DNA of 64,000 nucleotides. It comes from Arthrobacter sp. AQ5-05. GTDB lineage: Bacteria; Actinomycetota; Actinomycetes; Actinomycetales; Micrococcaceae. Numbering within the stretch: the stretch's first letter is position 1; each line of letters begins with the position of its first letter. The stretch covers positions 1-64,000 of the forward strand of contig NZ_QMKQ01000022.1 in assembly GCF_003287975.1 (NCBI RefSeq), in the 5' to 3' direction. Made by a program: the position numbers and the translations under genes. The notes beneath the pieces were generated by a model. It did no database searches and was not told the DNA's origin. It saw nothing but the letters and a program-made list of their open reading frames with translations. This document shows, piece after piece, positions 1 to 9,323 of this stretch.

Positions 1-233
1 CGACGACCACGGGCTCGGCCTGAGTGATCTCTGAGAACCGAACCCGCCATGACTACGAATGATCCGGCAAGCGATGTATGAGGACGGGAAAGATTTATGG
101 TGTCCGGGAACGATCGTTCGCGAGACAATCCTCCGGCTCTTTCGTGGCCCCCGGATTTCCGCAGGCAATTTTGTAACGCTTTCCGTGTACGAGCCAATGT
201 AACGCCAAGCTGGGTTAGTGATACATTTTGGTC
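1..233. other. Upstream flank of the Tn3-type element
   Basis: No complete gene is visible. The first 33 bases contain a short open frame ending in TGA on the plus strand that could be the tail of an upstream gene, but it is too short to identify. The stretch just before the resolvase start is where a Tn3-family element would carry its res sites, yet I cannot recognise the subsites by eye and found no match to the likely right-end repeat near 3850. Confidence 0.3.
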
Positions 234-806
234 ATGCGAATCGGATACGGGCGTGTCTCCACACGCGACCAGCACCCCGAAGCCCAACACGACGCCCTGC
301 GCGCGGCCGGCTGCGACCAAGTCTTCCTCGACACCGCTTCGGGGAAACTCGCCCGCCGCCCCGAACTAGACAAGGCACTGCTCTCTGCCAACCGGGCCGG
401 CGACCAGCTCGTTATCACCAAGCTCGACCGGCTCGGGCGGTCGCTGGAAAATCTCATCGAGCTTTCTAAGATGCTGCAGGAGCGTGGCGTGGACCTGGTG
501 GTCCTGGACCAGGGCGTCGACACTTCCACACCCGCCGGGCGGATGTTCTTCCAGATCATCGGCTCAATCGCCGAGTTCGAACACGCGCTGATGTCCGAAC
601 GCACCCGCGACGGACTCGCCGCCGCTCGGGCACGGGGACGAACAGGTGGGCAGAAACCAAAGCTCGGTCCGCGTCAGGTCAAACTGGCCCGTGAAATGTA
701 TGAGGAAAAGGATGCTGACGGGAAACGGGCCCACACCGTCGAGCAGATTGCCCAGGAATTTGGTGTCACCAGGCCCACCATCTACCGGCATCTGGCCAAA
801 CCATGA
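234..806 (+). CDS. Tn3-family serine resolvase
   Basis: Site-specific serine recombinase that resolves transposition cointegrates. The N-terminal catalytic domain opens with RIGYGRVSTRDQ, so the nucleophile is Ser9; the conserved LDRLGR and EFEHALMSERT blocks follow. A C-terminal helix-turn-helix (GVTRPTIYRHL) would bind res. I place the start at ATG 234; the open frame extends two codons upstream to a TTG at 228, but the family normally begins at the M-R-I-G-Y block. The gene lies 76 bases upstream of a full-length Tn3-family transposase in the same direction, the usual tnpR-tnpA arrangement. About 190 residues, normal family length. Confidence 0.93.
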   Translation: MRIGYGRVSTRDQHPEAQHDALRAAGCDQVFLDTASGKLARRPELDKALLSANRAGDQLVITKLDRLGRSLENLIELSKMLQERGVDLVVLDQGVDTSTPAGRMFFQIIGSIAEFEHALMSERTRDGLAAARARGRTGGQKPKLGPRQVKLAREMYEEKDADGKRAHTVEQIAQEFGVTRPTIYRHLAKP

Positions 807-882
807 GCTGCAGGTCTTGCGCATCGCGGTCCTACGACACGTCGGTAGATCGCGGCCTTCCAACTAACAAGGACTTCTGACT

Positions 883-3849
883 GTGGCCCTTCGTTCCCTG
901 CTCACGACTGCCGAACGCGGCCAAGTCCTTGAAATTCCCATCGGCATCGAGGACTTGGCTGCCCACTACACCCTCGGCGAGGCGGACATGTCGCTGGTTC
1001 GCCAACGACGAGGAGATGCGAACCGGCTGGGTTTCACCCTCCAGCTGTGTCTGCTGAGGCATCCGGGTATCGCGCTGGCTGAAGACACCGAGGTGCCCAT
1101 TGAATTGGTTTCCTGGGTCGCGGGCCAGTTGGGCATCGGCGCCGAGGCCTGGGACGAGTACGGCAGACGTGGGGAAACGCGACAGGAACACGGGCGGGAG
1201 ATTCGCGCGTACCTGGGCATGTCAGCCTTCGGAATCGCGGATTTTCGCCTGCTGGTGGAGCACGTGGGCGGTGTGGCCGCGCAAACGGACCAGGGCATTG
1301 TCCTGGTCGAAACCGCGAGGGACTTCCTCCAATCAAGGAAGATCGCCACGCCCGGGGTGGAGATCATTGAAAAGGCCTGCGCGCAGGCTCTGATCCGGGC
1401 GAACCGGAGAATCCACGCCATATTGGGCGATAATCTCTCGCCCGGGCACCGAAGCCGTCTGGACGGGTTGTTGCTTCGCCGCCCCGACAGTTCCCTGACC
1501 GAGATCGGTTGGCTGAGGCAGGCCCCGCTGCTTCCCAACGCGCGGGCGATGAACGAGCACATCGACCGGCTCACGAGCTGGCGTGCCCTTGACCTGCCCT
1601 GGGATGCCGGCAAACTGGTGCACCGGAACAGGTTGCTGAAGCTGGCCCGGGAAGGCGCCTCGATGACCGCGGCAGACCTGGCCAAGTTCGAGCCCGGGCG
1701 ACGATACGCGACCCTCTTCGCCATGTCCGTGGAAAGCATGGCCACGGTCACCGACGAAATCATCGATCTGCATGACCGAATTATTGGCCGGATCATCCGC
1801 ACCGCCCGGAACAAGCAAAACCAGAACACCCTGGCCTCCCGTGCAACCGTCGCGGCGATGATGCGCCTGCACTCCAAGCTCGGCGATACCCTGATCGCAG
1901 CCAAGGAGAACGGAGAGGATCCCTTCGCTGCGATCGACACGGCCATCGGCTGGGAAGCCTTGACCGAAAGCATCGCCCAAGCCAAAGACCTGACCCGGCC
2001 GGCTGTGGAGGACCATCTCGCCCTCGTCAGTGCCCAGTTCACCACGCTGCGCCGCTACACTCCCGCATTCCTTGCGGCCCTTGACCTCCAGGCAGCTCCC
2101 GCAGCACAAGACCTGCTGGCCGCCATCAATCTCATCCGCACCATGAACACCTCCGGCGCCCGAAAGGTTCCCGAGAATGCACCCACGTCATTCATTCGTT
2201 CTCGGTGGAAACCGCTGGTTTTCACCGAGAACGGTCCAGACCGTGGATTCTACGAGTTCTGTGCCCTGGCAGAACTCAAGAACGCGCTGCGTTCCGGGGA
2301 CATGTGGGTCACCGGCTCCCGCCAGTTCCGCGACTTCGACGACTATCTTCTTTCCGGTCCCGACTACACGGCCATGAAGAACGCCGGGGACCTGCCTCTG
2401 GTCACGACCGCCGGCGGGGAAGAATACCTGAAGGAACGTCTGGCTCTGCTTAGTGAACGACTGCGCCGGGTCAACGAGCTGGCGTCCCGCGGCGAACTGG
2501 CGGGGGTGCTGATCACCGGCAGCGGGGTGAAGATCACCCCGCTGGAGACGATCGTCCCCGCACACGCCCAACCCCTGATCGACCAGGCCAGCACCATGTT
2601 CCCGCGAATCCGGATCACCGACCTGTTGATGGAAGTCGATGGCTGGACCGGGTTCACCCGCCACTTCACCAATCTCAAGTCTGGCCAACCTTCCAAGGAC
2701 AAGCAGCTACTGCTCACCGCGATCCTGGCCGACGGAATCAACCTGGGACTGACCAAGATGTCCGAGTCATGCACCGGCGTCACCTATGCCCAATTGGACC
2801 GTCACCAGGCGTCCCATATCCGGGACGAAACCTACAGCGCCGCCCTGGCGGAACTGGTCAACACCCAGCACGGGCACCCCTTCGCCGGGCACTGGGGCGA
2901 TGGAACCACCTCGTCCTCGGACGGGCAGCGTTTCCGTGCCGGAAGCCAGGCAGAATCCACCGGGCACGTGAACCCGAAATACGGGGCCGAGCCCGGACGG
3001 ATGGTCTATACGCACGTCTCGGACAAGTATTCTCCCTTCCACAGCAAACTCATCAACGTCGGGGAACGCGACGCAACCTACGTCCTGGACGGATTGCTTT
3101 ATCACGAATCCGACCTGGCCATCCAGGAGCACTACACCGACACCGCCGGGTTCACCGACCACCTCTTCGCCCTCATGCACCTGCTCGGCTATCGGTTCGC
3201 GCCCCGGATCCGCAACATCGGCGACACCCGCCTCTACACACCAACCAACGACGCCAAGCTGTCGACGTTGGCGCCGCTGATCGGCGGAACCATCAACACC
3301 AAGACCATCACCGCGCACTGGGATGAAATCCTCCGACTGGCCACATCCATCAAGACCGGCACCGTGACCGCCTCCTTGATGATGCGCAAACTCGGCGCCT
3401 ACCCGCGCCAAAACGGCCTCGCCACAGCGTTGCGGGAGCTGGGAAAACTGGAACGAACGCTCTTCCTACTGGACTGGCTCCAAGATCCCGACTTGCGCCG
3501 GAAAGTGACGGCCGGGCTGAACAAGGGAGAGGCCAGGAACACCCTGGCGCGGGCGGTGTTCTTCAACCGGCTCGGGGAGATCCGTGACCGAGCCTTCGAA
3601 CAGCAGCGCTACCGAGCCTCGGGGCTGAATCTTCTCACCGCGGCCATCGTCCTCTGGAACACCGTCTACCTCGACCGCACCATCGCGACCTTGGACAGGG
3701 AAGACAAGGCCCCTGACCCGGAGTTGCTGCGTTTCCTCTCACCCCTGGGGTGGGAACACATCAACCTCACCGGCGACTACACCTGGCCACGCACCAACAA
3801 GATCAAACCCGGTAAATACAGGCCGCTGCGGCGTTCGTCTAAGTCCTAG
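883..3849 (+). CDS. Tn3-family transposase
   Basis: DDE transposase of 988 residues, the normal size for Tn3-family TnpA, catalysing replicative transposition. The start is GTG 883, giving [14 protein letters not shown], the typical amino end of these enzymes. The C-terminal catalytic region contains the family blocks [26 protein letters not shown] and [20 protein letters not shown] (His-Tyr-Thr-Asp carries one catalytic Asp). The tail carries [20 protein letters not shown] and [15 protein letters not shown], both characteristic. No frameshift is visible, so the gene looks intact and forms an autonomous element with the upstream resolvase. No other genes lie between resolvase and transposase. 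Confidence 0.96.
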   Translation: MALRSLLTTAERGQVLEIPIGIEDLAAHYTLGEADMSLVRQRRGDANRLGFTLQLCLLRHPGIALAEDTEVPIELVSWVAGQLGIGAEAWDEYGRRGETRQEHGREIRAYLGMSAFGIADFRLLVEHVGGVAAQTDQGIVLVETARDFLQSRKIATPGVEIIEKACAQALIRANRRIHAILGDNLSPGHRSRLDGLLLRRPDSSLTEIGWLRQAPLLPNARAMNEHIDRLTSWRALDLPWDAGKLVHRNRLLKLAREGASMTAADLAKFEPGRRYATLFAMSVESMATVTDEIIDLHDRIIGRIIRTARNKQNQNTLASRATVAAMMRLHSKLGDTLIAAKENGEDPFAAIDTAIGWEALTESIAQAKDLTRPAVEDHLALVSAQFTTLRRYTPAFLAALDLQAAPAAQDLLAAINLIRTMNTSGARKVPENAPTSFIRSRWKPLVFTENGPDRGFYEFCALAELKNALRSGDMWVTGSRQFRDFDDYLLSGPDYTAMKNAGDLPLVTTAGGEEYLKERLALLSERLRRVNELASRGELAGVLITGSGVKITPLETIVPAHAQPLIDQASTMFPRIRITDLLMEVDGWTGFTRHFTNLKSGQPSKDKQLLLTAILADGINLGLTKMSESCTGVTYAQLDRHQASHIRDETYSAALAELVNTQHGHPFAGHWGDGTTSSSDGQRFRAGSQAESTGHVNPKYGAEPGRMVYTHVSDKYSPFHSKLINVGERDATYVLDGLLYHESDLAIQEHYTDTAGFTDHLFALMHLLGYRFAPRIRNIGDTRLYTPTNDAKLSTLAPLIGGTINTKTITAHWDEILRLATSIKTGTVTASLMMRKLGAYPRQNGLATALRELGKLERTLFLLDWLQDPDLRRKVTAGLNKGEARNTLARAVFFNRLGEIRDRAFEQQRYRASGLNLLTAAIVLWNTVYLDRTIATLDREDKAPDPELLRFLSPLGWEHINLTGDYTWPRTNKIKPGKYRPLRRSSKS

Positions 3850-3850
3850 C

Positions 3851-3882
3851 GTCGGATATTTCACTTTTTCACAAGCCACCCC
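3851..3882 (+). repeat. Possible right terminal inverted repeat of the Tn3 element
   Basis: Immediately after the transposase stop the sequence ends in ACAAGCCACCCC, so on the opposite strand it begins GGGGTGG, as Tn3-family terminal repeats begin with a run of G. No matching copy was found near the left end within this window, so the call rests only on position and the terminal G run. Confidence 0.3.
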
Positions 3883-3995
3883 TTTTAGGGCCTGCTGGGT
3901 TCTGCGGACTACCAAGCCTTAGAGTTCGGTGCCGGCGAATCGGACATACCCGGACCTGGACCGAGCGCTACCGGGCACGATCCCCGGGTAAGGAA

Positions 3996-5345
3996 CTAGT
4001 CGTTGCTCTGTTGGTGAGACTCTTCGTGATCTTCCGTGCGTGGCAAACCACGATGGCGCACCACCAGCCACTGTGTAATCACGATGATGGTAGCCACGAC
4101 CACAGTGATGACCACCGTGAACGGATCCGAACGGGCCCGAAGCACGACGAAGGGAACCAGCACGGCGAGATCCAGCACGATAGCCACCCACGGGATCCAC
4201 TTTTTGGCTTGCACCTCGTTACTCAGGTGACGAATCATTCCCCAGTGGATGCCGAGGTCCATCACCAGATAGAGAATGGCACCCAGAGCAGCGATCTGGG
4301 ATAAGTCGAAGAATGCTGCCAGCACGATGGCCAGCCCCGCGGTAATGAACAGCGCTTGGTGCCCATTGGTGTTTTTCGATCCTGGGACCTGGCCCATGTC
4401 GCGGAGCATGGCATAGAGCTTGGAGACGGAGTACAAACTGGCAACCAGGCCTGACAGTGTGGCGATCACCGCGATGCCCACGGTGAGTGCCATTCCCCAG
4501 GATCCGAACATCGGCTCGGCCGCCGCGGCCAAGGCATAGTCCCGGGCTTCGACGATTTGCGGGACGGTGAGGCTGCCGGTGACCGCGATGGTGATCAGTA
4601 GGTAGAGCACGGTGCACAGGCTGATGGAAATAATGATCGATCTGCCGACATTGCGCTTGGGTTCACGCACGTCCCCGCCTTGGTTGGTGATAGTGGTGAA
4701 GCCCTTGTAGGCCAAAATGCACAGCGCAACCCCGGCGGGAAAGCCCCACCATCCAGACTCGGGAGCGGTGCGGTCGGAAATGGCGAAAAGCCTCCCGAGC
4801 GATGAGAAGCCGGCTGCCAGGATCCCCCCGATGGCCAACACGGCAATCCCGATGATCTTGATGGCGGCGGTCACCGTCGCTGAGCCTTCCACCCATTTGT
4901 TTCCGACCATGTTCACCAATGCCGCGGCCGCGATGGCGGCGACAGCGAGGACAGGTACCAAGATCGTGGAGTCTTGTAATCCGAAGGGCCGCAACAGGTA
5001 GGTGCCGAAGGTTCGGCCCAGCAGGCTTTCGGCCAGAACCATCGAGACAAACATGAACAGGGACAGTGAGCCAGCGACTACGCCCGGACCATACGCGGCC
5101 TTGAGCAACATAGCGATCCCGCCGGAGGATGGGTTGGTGGCGGAGTAGCGGATGTAGGAGTAGGAACTGAAACCCACGACCACGGCGCCGGCGAAGAAGG
5201 CCCAGGGGACCCATTCACCGGCTAACTCGGCGACTTGTCCTACGAGGGCGAAGATCCCGGCACCGATCATCACGCCGGTACCCAGAGCCACCGAGCCGGT
5301 CAGTGATAGTTTTTGTTGTTCCTTCTCACTGGAATGGTTTTTCAT
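3996..5345 (-). CDS. APC-family amino acid permease
   Basis: Inner-membrane transporter of 449 residues with about twelve hydrophobic segments. The first membrane segment has the APC-superfamily signature GTGVMIGAGIFALVGQ, and the next carries SYSYIRYSATNPSSGG, matching substrate-binding segments of amino acid permeases. The substrate cannot be told from sequence. Start ATG at 5345 is preceded on the minus strand by a good Shine-Dalgarno (GGAAAGGAAC). The C-terminus is charged and His-rich (RHRGLPRTEDHEESHQ). It stands alone between the Tn3 element and the NlpC/P60 gene. A dead permease fragment of the same superfamily lies at 7496-7843. Confidence 0.88.
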   Translation of the reverse strand: MKNHSSEKEQQKLSLTGSVALGTGVMIGAGIFALVGQVAELAGEWVPWAFFAGAVVVGFSSYSYIRYSATNPSSGGIAMLLKAAYGPGVVAGSLSLFMFVSMVLAESLLGRTFGTYLLRPFGLQDSTILVPVLAVAAIAAAALVNMVGNKWVEGSATVTAAIKIIGIAVLAIGGILAAGFSSLGRLFAISDRTAPESGWWGFPAGVALCILAYKGFTTITNQGGDVREPKRNVGRSIIISISLCTVLYLLITIAVTGSLTVPQIVEARDYALAAAAEPMFGSWGMALTVGIAVIATLSGLVASLYSVSKLYAMLRDMGQVPGSKNTNGHQALFITAGLAIVLAAFFDLSQIAALGAILYLVMDLGIHWGMIRHLSNEVQAKKWIPWVAIVLDLAVLVPFVVLRARSDPFTVVITVVVATIIVITQWLVVRHRGLPRTEDHEESHQQSND

Positions 5346-5760
5346 GCAACGTTCCTTTCCTGCAGTGGTGCCTCACAAAACCGCAGCGAACGCATCGAAG
5401 CGAGTTCTCTTCAAAACCCATGATCATGCCTCCGAAGAAGCGACTTCTTCCAGGCCCCTTTTTGGTTTCGAAAGCCCCAGAAGAATACAACTGATCGGCA
5501 TGGGATCACAGCCCATACATTGGAGTGGACTTGGAGCACCCAGGCATGTTTGGGTCTAGGGTTTAAATGAGGCAGGTGCTTTCGAGGTACTCCCCCGAAG
5601 TATGGTTCCTCGAGGCACCACCCGGGCTTCACGAACATCGATGGCAGGGAAACCTGATCGCAGTCCACAAGAACCCAATTGCAGAACCCTCGAAGCGGAT
5701 GGTGAATCCCCACAGCGGTTCCAGCTCAGGGGTAGTAACCGCCTTCAGCCCGACGGTACG
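5346..5760. other. Intergenic stretch, no gene recognised
   Basis: Both strands carry only short frames without family resemblance. It holds the promoter region of the minus-strand permease on its left and the downstream region of the NlpC/P60 gene on its right. Confidence 0.5.
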
Positions 5761-5799
5761 CAAAAATGGGGCCTCCACCCAGCAATGGATGGAGGCCCC
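5761..5799 (-). terminator. Rho-independent terminator after the NlpC/P60 gene
   Basis: On the minus strand a 10-base stem (GGGGCCTCCA pairing with TGGAGGCCCC) with a 12-base loop is followed by ATTTTTG. It starts about 18 bases downstream of the stop codon of the NlpC/P60 gene, fitting a strong intrinsic terminator. Confidence 0.85.
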
Positions 5800-5816
5800 G
5801 CACACTAAAAAGTCAA

Positions 5817-6728
5817 CTAGTTGGCCAGTGTGTAGTAACCCATGAGCGGACCGTACGGGCTGTCTGCATCACGAATAACGGTGTCTACAGAAGGATTCTG
5901 AGCGCCGATGATCTTTCCACCGCCAATGTAGATTCCAGCGTGACTGCCGCCGTTCTGGTAGACCAGATCGCCGGGCTTGGGGTTGCTGGTCTTCACGAAT
6001 TTTCCGCTGGTGCGGATGGCGGTGGTGTTGTGGGGCAGGCTGATGCCGGCCTTGCCATAGACGTACTGGATGAATCCGGAGCAGTCCCACCCGGCGGGGG
6101 AATCGCCACCCCAGACATACGGCGCTCCCTCAAATTTCAAGGCCATGCTCGCGATACTACCGAGCTTTCCACTGGAGTCGCTCGATTTCGAGGACTTCAT
6201 GGGCGTAATCGAGTCAGCGACCGGTGCAATAGTTGATTCTTCCGAGGCTTCGGAGTTGGAAGTGGCGTGGGTGTGTCCCGAGCGCGAAGCCACCGGTGCC
6301 GGCGCTGCGTGCGTATGTCCGGAGCGCGAAGCCACCGGTGCCGGCGCTGCGTGCGTATGTCCGGAGCGCGAAGCCACCGGAGCCGGCGCTGCGTGCGTAT
6401 GTCCGGAGCGCGAAGCCACCGGTGCCGGAGCCGAGCTCGAGGTGAAAGCGGCTCGGCTGGCCTTGAAAGTCCCAGCTTCTGGCGCTGATGCCGCTCGCAC
6501 GTTGTCATTGGCCGGAGCGTAGGCGGGCACAGACAAGGCTCCAGTGGGTACTTGTTGTGCTTGGCTGGGTGCTGCTAGGCCCAGCATGAGGCCGGAGACG
6601 GCGGCCAAGACGGCGGCCTGCCGGCCAACTGAGCCTGCGTTGGAGGAAACGGCCTTCGAGATCGCGCCTACGGGGTTGCTACTGGCCGGGGTCGCTCGGT
6701 GGCGGGCTTTGCTGTGACGATTGGACAT
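5817..6728 (-). CDS. Secreted NlpC/P60 cell-wall endopeptidase with SGHTH repeats
   Basis: Extracellular peptidoglycan hydrolase of 303 residues. The basic N-terminus (MSNRHSKARHRA) is followed by a hydrophobic segment ending around ...GLAAPSQAQQ, a likely signal peptide. The middle holds four copies of a 14-residue unit (PVASRSGHTHAAPA), a disordered His/Pro/Ala linker. The C-terminal ~110 residues are an NlpC/P60 domain: GWDCSGFIQYVY carries the catalytic Cys, and GSHAGIYIG the catalytic His. The gene is preceded by a c-di-AMP-type riboswitch leader and followed by a strong terminator, so it is a monocistronic unit. Related enzymes cleave within the stem peptide; the exact bond here is unknown. 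SGHTH repeats could bind metal, but that is only inference. Confidence 0.9.
   Translation of the reverse strand: MSNRHSKARHRATPASSNPVGAISKAVSSNAGSVGRQAAVLAAVSGLMLGLAAPSQAQQVPTGALSVPAYAPANDNVRAASAPEAGTFKASRAAFTSSSAPAPVASRSGHTHAAPAPVASRSGHTHAAPAPVASRSGHTHAAPAPVASRSGHTHATSNSEASEESTIAPVADSITPMKSSKSSDSSGKLGSIASMALKFEGAPYVWGGDSPAGWDCSGFIQYVYGKAGISLPHNTTAIRTSGKFVKTSNPKPGDLVYQNGGSHAGIYIGGGKIIGAQNPSVDTVIRDADSPYGPLMGYYTLAN
6268..6432 (-). repeat. Four tandem 42-bp units inside the NlpC/P60 gene
   Basis: The minus strand repeats a 42-base unit that encodes SRSGHTHAAPAPVA. Inner copies are nearly identical at DNA level (one unit differs by GGTGCC to GGAGCC on the plus strand). Repeat number is likely to vary between strains by slippage. 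Confidence 0.9.
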
Positions 6729-6734
6729 GGTTCT

Positions 6735-6905
6735 ACCTCTCCCTATGCCTGCGAGGTGAGCTGTCGGGTTCGAGTGGGAGTCACTCGGTCTTCCACACCG
6801 AAAATCGGTGCAGAGGGCTTAACCCCAAGGGTCCTGACGGACCCGGATGTGGGTCCCCCGCCACTGCCAGCTAATAAGCGAACGGTACCCGGAGTGTTGG
6901 CAGTG
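6735..6905 (-). promoter_or_regulatory. c-di-AMP (ydaO/yuaA-type) riboswitch
   Basis: The ~170-base leader between the NlpC/P60 start and upstream sequence contains the blocks I associate with actinobacterial ydaO-type leaders read on the minus strand: GGCGGGGGACCCAC, then CCCTTGGGGTTAAGCC, then CGAACCCGACAGCTCACCTC and GCAGGCATAGGGAGAGGTAG just before the ATG. In actinobacteria such elements control wall hydrolases (NlpC/P60 and Rpf proteins) in response to cyclic di-AMP. Identification is from remembered consensus; a covariance-model search would settle it. Confidence 0.72.
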
Positions 6906-6929
6906 CTCGGCAATCCACCCGGATATGCC

Positions 6930-7495
6930 GGGCACATATGAGGCCCGACACGTCAAAAAATTTACAGTAGATCACACCAAATGTCACGTTCTGATGACGG
7001 AACTGCATCTTTTAGGTAACGCACGTGGAGGCTGCCTGACTGCAACATGGCTTTTGTGCGCACCGGATAGCTGGAAGATAATACAGTGCGAAATTTGGTC
7101 CATGCTGGAACCTGAGGCATTCCCGGAAGTAGGGTGGCCATCGGACAGCCGCACCCCTGGCCAGCATCGGTGTCATCTTTCGAAGTCGCTCCCATTGCGC
7201 TTCCCGAATTTTGAGGCTAATTGAGCTGGCTTCTAACATTCAGGTTCTCAGGAGTCACCTGCACCACCCTGCAAGATGCTCCGCCATCATCTTCATTTCC
7301 GGTGCACACACAAAGAATTGGGTGCGCAGCTGGCCAAGCATGATTCTGATGCATGGTCAGATGTACCCAATTCCATGCATCGATGTCCCCGGGCATGGTC
7401 GATCCACATGGAGTCCCGCCAGCTGTGGGTGCCGTGAAGGCCAACTTCGTAGTCATGTGCGCTGGCTGAATCAACATTTTTCCGATATGCGGAAG
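6930..7495. other. Intergenic stretch, no gene recognised
   Basis: Short frames on both strands show no family resemblance and no good ribosome binding site. It contains the promoter side of the riboswitch-controlled NlpC/P60 gene and degenerate DNA downstream of the dead permease fragment. Confidence 0.5.
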
Positions 7496-7843
7496 TTACC
7501 GTTGGCGGCGTAGCCGCAGTACTCGCAGCACGACGACGACACCAAATACGGTCACACCGGTGCGGACCGAGGATGGCGATAGTGGCGCTACCAATGCAAC
7601 ACAAGCCACGGCGCCGATCACTTATAGCTCATTAATATACCGGCGATCAGCGTCTGGTTGGGTGAATGCGGCGATGTTTGCCACCAGGTAGTAGATGAGT
7701 ACGCCAAAGGATGAAAATCCGATGACGCCACGTAGATCCGCTCTGGCGATAACAGCGTCGATCACGATGCCCAGGCCGAGCCTTCTTGCTTCACCCCGGC
7801 ACCGGCCCCAGACGCCGATATCGGCCCCCGTGCGCCGTCGCAT
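7496..7843 (-). pseudogene. C-terminal remnant of an APC-family permease
   Basis: One minus frame reads DLRGVIGFSSFGVLIYYLVANIAAFTQ, which matches the late transmembrane part of APC permeases (usually ...GAIGFSSFGVLLYYAIAN). After a stop near 7622 the reading continues in another minus frame as VIGAVACVALVAPLS and then VVVVLRVLRLRRQR followed by TAA, the expected tail. So it is a frameshifted fragment lacking about two thirds of the protein at its N-terminal end. It is not part of the intact permease at 3996-5345. Confidence 0.6.
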
Positions 7844-7925
7844 GCCATCTCGAGCTCAGAGCCGAGATCAATCAAGCAACCGGAATTCCGCAACGGACAG
7901 TCGCGGTGGCCACCCAACGGACATA

Positions 7926-7966
7926 TACCCCTATGGGGTACTTGACAATATACCCTCTGGGGGTAT
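7926..7966 (+). promoter_or_regulatory. Two tandem CsoR-type operators
   Basis: TACCCC-TAT-GGGGTA (7926-7940) and TATACCC-TCT-GGGGGTATT (7949-7966) are adjacent GC-hyphenated inverted repeats of the CsoR operator type. The second lies in the spacer of the csoR promoter, consistent with copper-relieved autorepression. Confidence 0.8.
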
Positions 7967-7969
7967 TAT
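7942..7969 (+). promoter_or_regulatory. csoR promoter, probably giving a leaderless transcript
   Basis: A consensus -35 TTGACA (7942-7947) and -10 TATTAT (7964-7969) are separated by 16 bases. The csoR ATG begins 8 bases after the -10, where transcription should start, so the mRNA is probably leaderless; no Shine-Dalgarno is present. Confidence 0.75.
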
Positions 7970-7976
7970 TGGGCGT

Positions 7977-8306
7977 ATGGCAAACGTTGCACCCCCCACC
8001 GATGAACATCTAAACCACGCCTACACCCCCAACAAGGAGGCCCTTCTGAAGCGACTGAGTCGCATCGAAGGGCAGGTGCGCGGGGTAAACCGCATGGTTA
8101 ACGAAGAAACATACTGCATCGACATCCTCACGCAGATCTCGGCCATCAACGCCGCCCTGCACAAGGTCAGCCTCGGCCTGGTCGAGGACCACATTTCCCA
8201 CTGTGTCGTCAATGCCGCAACCCAGTCCCTTGAAACCGGCAACCCGTCAATCGTGGCCGAGAAGGTTTCCGAAGTAACAACGGCCATCGGCCGCCTGCTG
8301 CGCTAA
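7977..8306 (+). CDS. CsoR copper-sensing repressor
   Basis: Metal-sensitive DNA-binding repressor (109 residues) that releases its operator when it binds Cu(I). The ligand set is present with the spacing of the M. tuberculosis protein: Cys47, His72 and Cys76 (YCIDILTQI and DHISHC). The core RLSRIEGQVRGVNRMV is typical of the CsoR/RcnR family. I chose ATG 7977 because a longer upstream frame runs through the promoter and operators. It heads the copper block and should control the HMA chaperones, CopA and itself through TACCCC...GGGGTA sites here and at 10147. Confidence 0.93.
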   Translation: MANVAPPTDEHLNHAYTPNKEALLKRLSRIEGQVRGVNRMVNEETYCIDILTQISAINAALHKVSLGLVEDHISHCVVNAATQSLETGNPSIVAEKVSEVTTAIGRLLR

Positions 8307-8361
8307 AAACCACCACACATTCCCCACACCCTGCACGAACCACCTCAGGAGAAGAAAACAG

Positions 8362-8688
8362 ATGAGCAACGAATCAAGCTGTGGATGCGGCGGCTGCGGA
8401 TGCGCAAGCAACTCCATCAACGAAGGAATCACCATCACCTCACGACCCACGGAGGAAACTATGGGAAATAACGTCACCCTAAAGATCGAGGGCATGACCT
8501 GCGGGCACTGCGTCACCTCTGTCACCAAGGAACTCACTACGGTTCCCGGAGTCAGCAACGTCGAGGTCTTCCTCCTAGCCGGCGGCACCTCCACCGCCAC
8601 ACTTAACGCCAGCACACCACTGGAGAACGCCGTTCTCGAAGCGGCCGTCACGGACGCCGGCTTCACGCTGGTTTCTGTAGACGCCTAG
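8362..8688 (+). CDS. CopZ-like HMA metallochaperone with Cys-rich head
   Basis: Small cytoplasmic copper chaperone of 108 residues. The C-terminal ~70 residues form an HMA domain with the metal site GMTCGHC. The N-terminal ~35 residues are unusual: CGCGGCGC near residue 7 resembles a metallothionein-like cluster. A good Shine-Dalgarno (AGGAGAAG) precedes ATG 8362; an alternative start at ATG 8461 (MGNNVTLKIEGMTC), itself behind GGAGG, would give the plain 75-residue chaperone, so two forms may be made. It sits 55 bases after csoR, probably cotranscribed, and would hand copper to CopA. Confidence 0.85.
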   Translation: MSNESSCGCGGCGCASNSINEGITITSRPTEETMGNNVTLKIEGMTCGHCVTSVTKELTTVPGVSNVEVFLLAGGTSTATLNASTPLENAVLEAAVTDAGFTLVSVDA

Positions 8689-8689
8689 T

Positions 8690-8935
8690 TCTACGGTCGC
8701 ATTTGTAGGGCGTACCTGCGGGCATTGTAGTGGCAGTGCTGGGCTCGGTGCTGATGTTTTCGGCGCCGGAGGGAACGGCGGGCCATCAGCCAATGTTCGT
8801 CGGTTTCGCAGGGCCCGTTGATGCGGGTTCTGTCCCAGGCATAGAGGCGCTCACCCTTGGTGCCGGTACCGGCTGGTGCGGTTGCGCCATGCGCGACGCT
8901 CCGGTGAGGCGAAGAGCTGGTTGGTTCGTCCTTCG
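8690..8935 (-). pseudogene. Decayed transposase fragment, possibly IS701-like
   Basis: A minus frame reads APAGTGTKGERLYAWDRTRI and then DEHWLMARRSL, which resembles the central part of IS701-type DDE transposases (GxGtKGxRlYdW ... HWLLxRRSL). The similarity then shifts frame (PAGTP near 8720). No intact open frame or terminal repeats remain. The family assignment is from memory of the motif order. Confidence 0.42.
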
Positions 8936-9310
8936 GCGCCCATGGGGCCGGGGTCATGACTCGCAGGTTCATGGATATAGGCGAGTTGTCATTGCCATGG
9001 CTGTCTCCATCTGAAGGATAGAAAAGTCTGGGCGGCTCACAACGATCTCGACTCAGAGGCTTTCATCATCGGGTCCCCACCGGGACATCTGGAACAACGG
9101 ATCAGATATCGTTCGCCGAAACCGACCGCATCGCGGTCAGGGCTATCGCGCACATATTCTCCCATTGATACCGGCTGTCTTCCAGAAAGAGCCAAAGCCC
9201 TCGTAAAAATCAGGGGCCATGGCTCAACGGGGTCCACTGCCCTGAAGACCTTATTAGATCCATGTTGAATAAGGCATCCGTTGCGGGCTCCCGCTTCCGG
9301 CCATTATCTC
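8936..9310. other. Intergenic stretch, no gene recognised
   Basis: Only short frames on either strand, none with a recognisable domain. Probably debris from the adjacent insertion-sequence remnant. Confidence 0.45.
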
Positions 9311-9323
9311 AAAGGTGGTTTCC

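Noticed and set aside
966..2045. Long minus-strand frame opposite the transposase
   Set aside because: It is the antisense shadow of the Tn3 transposase, with Ser/Arg-rich translation typical of high-GC opposite-strand frames.
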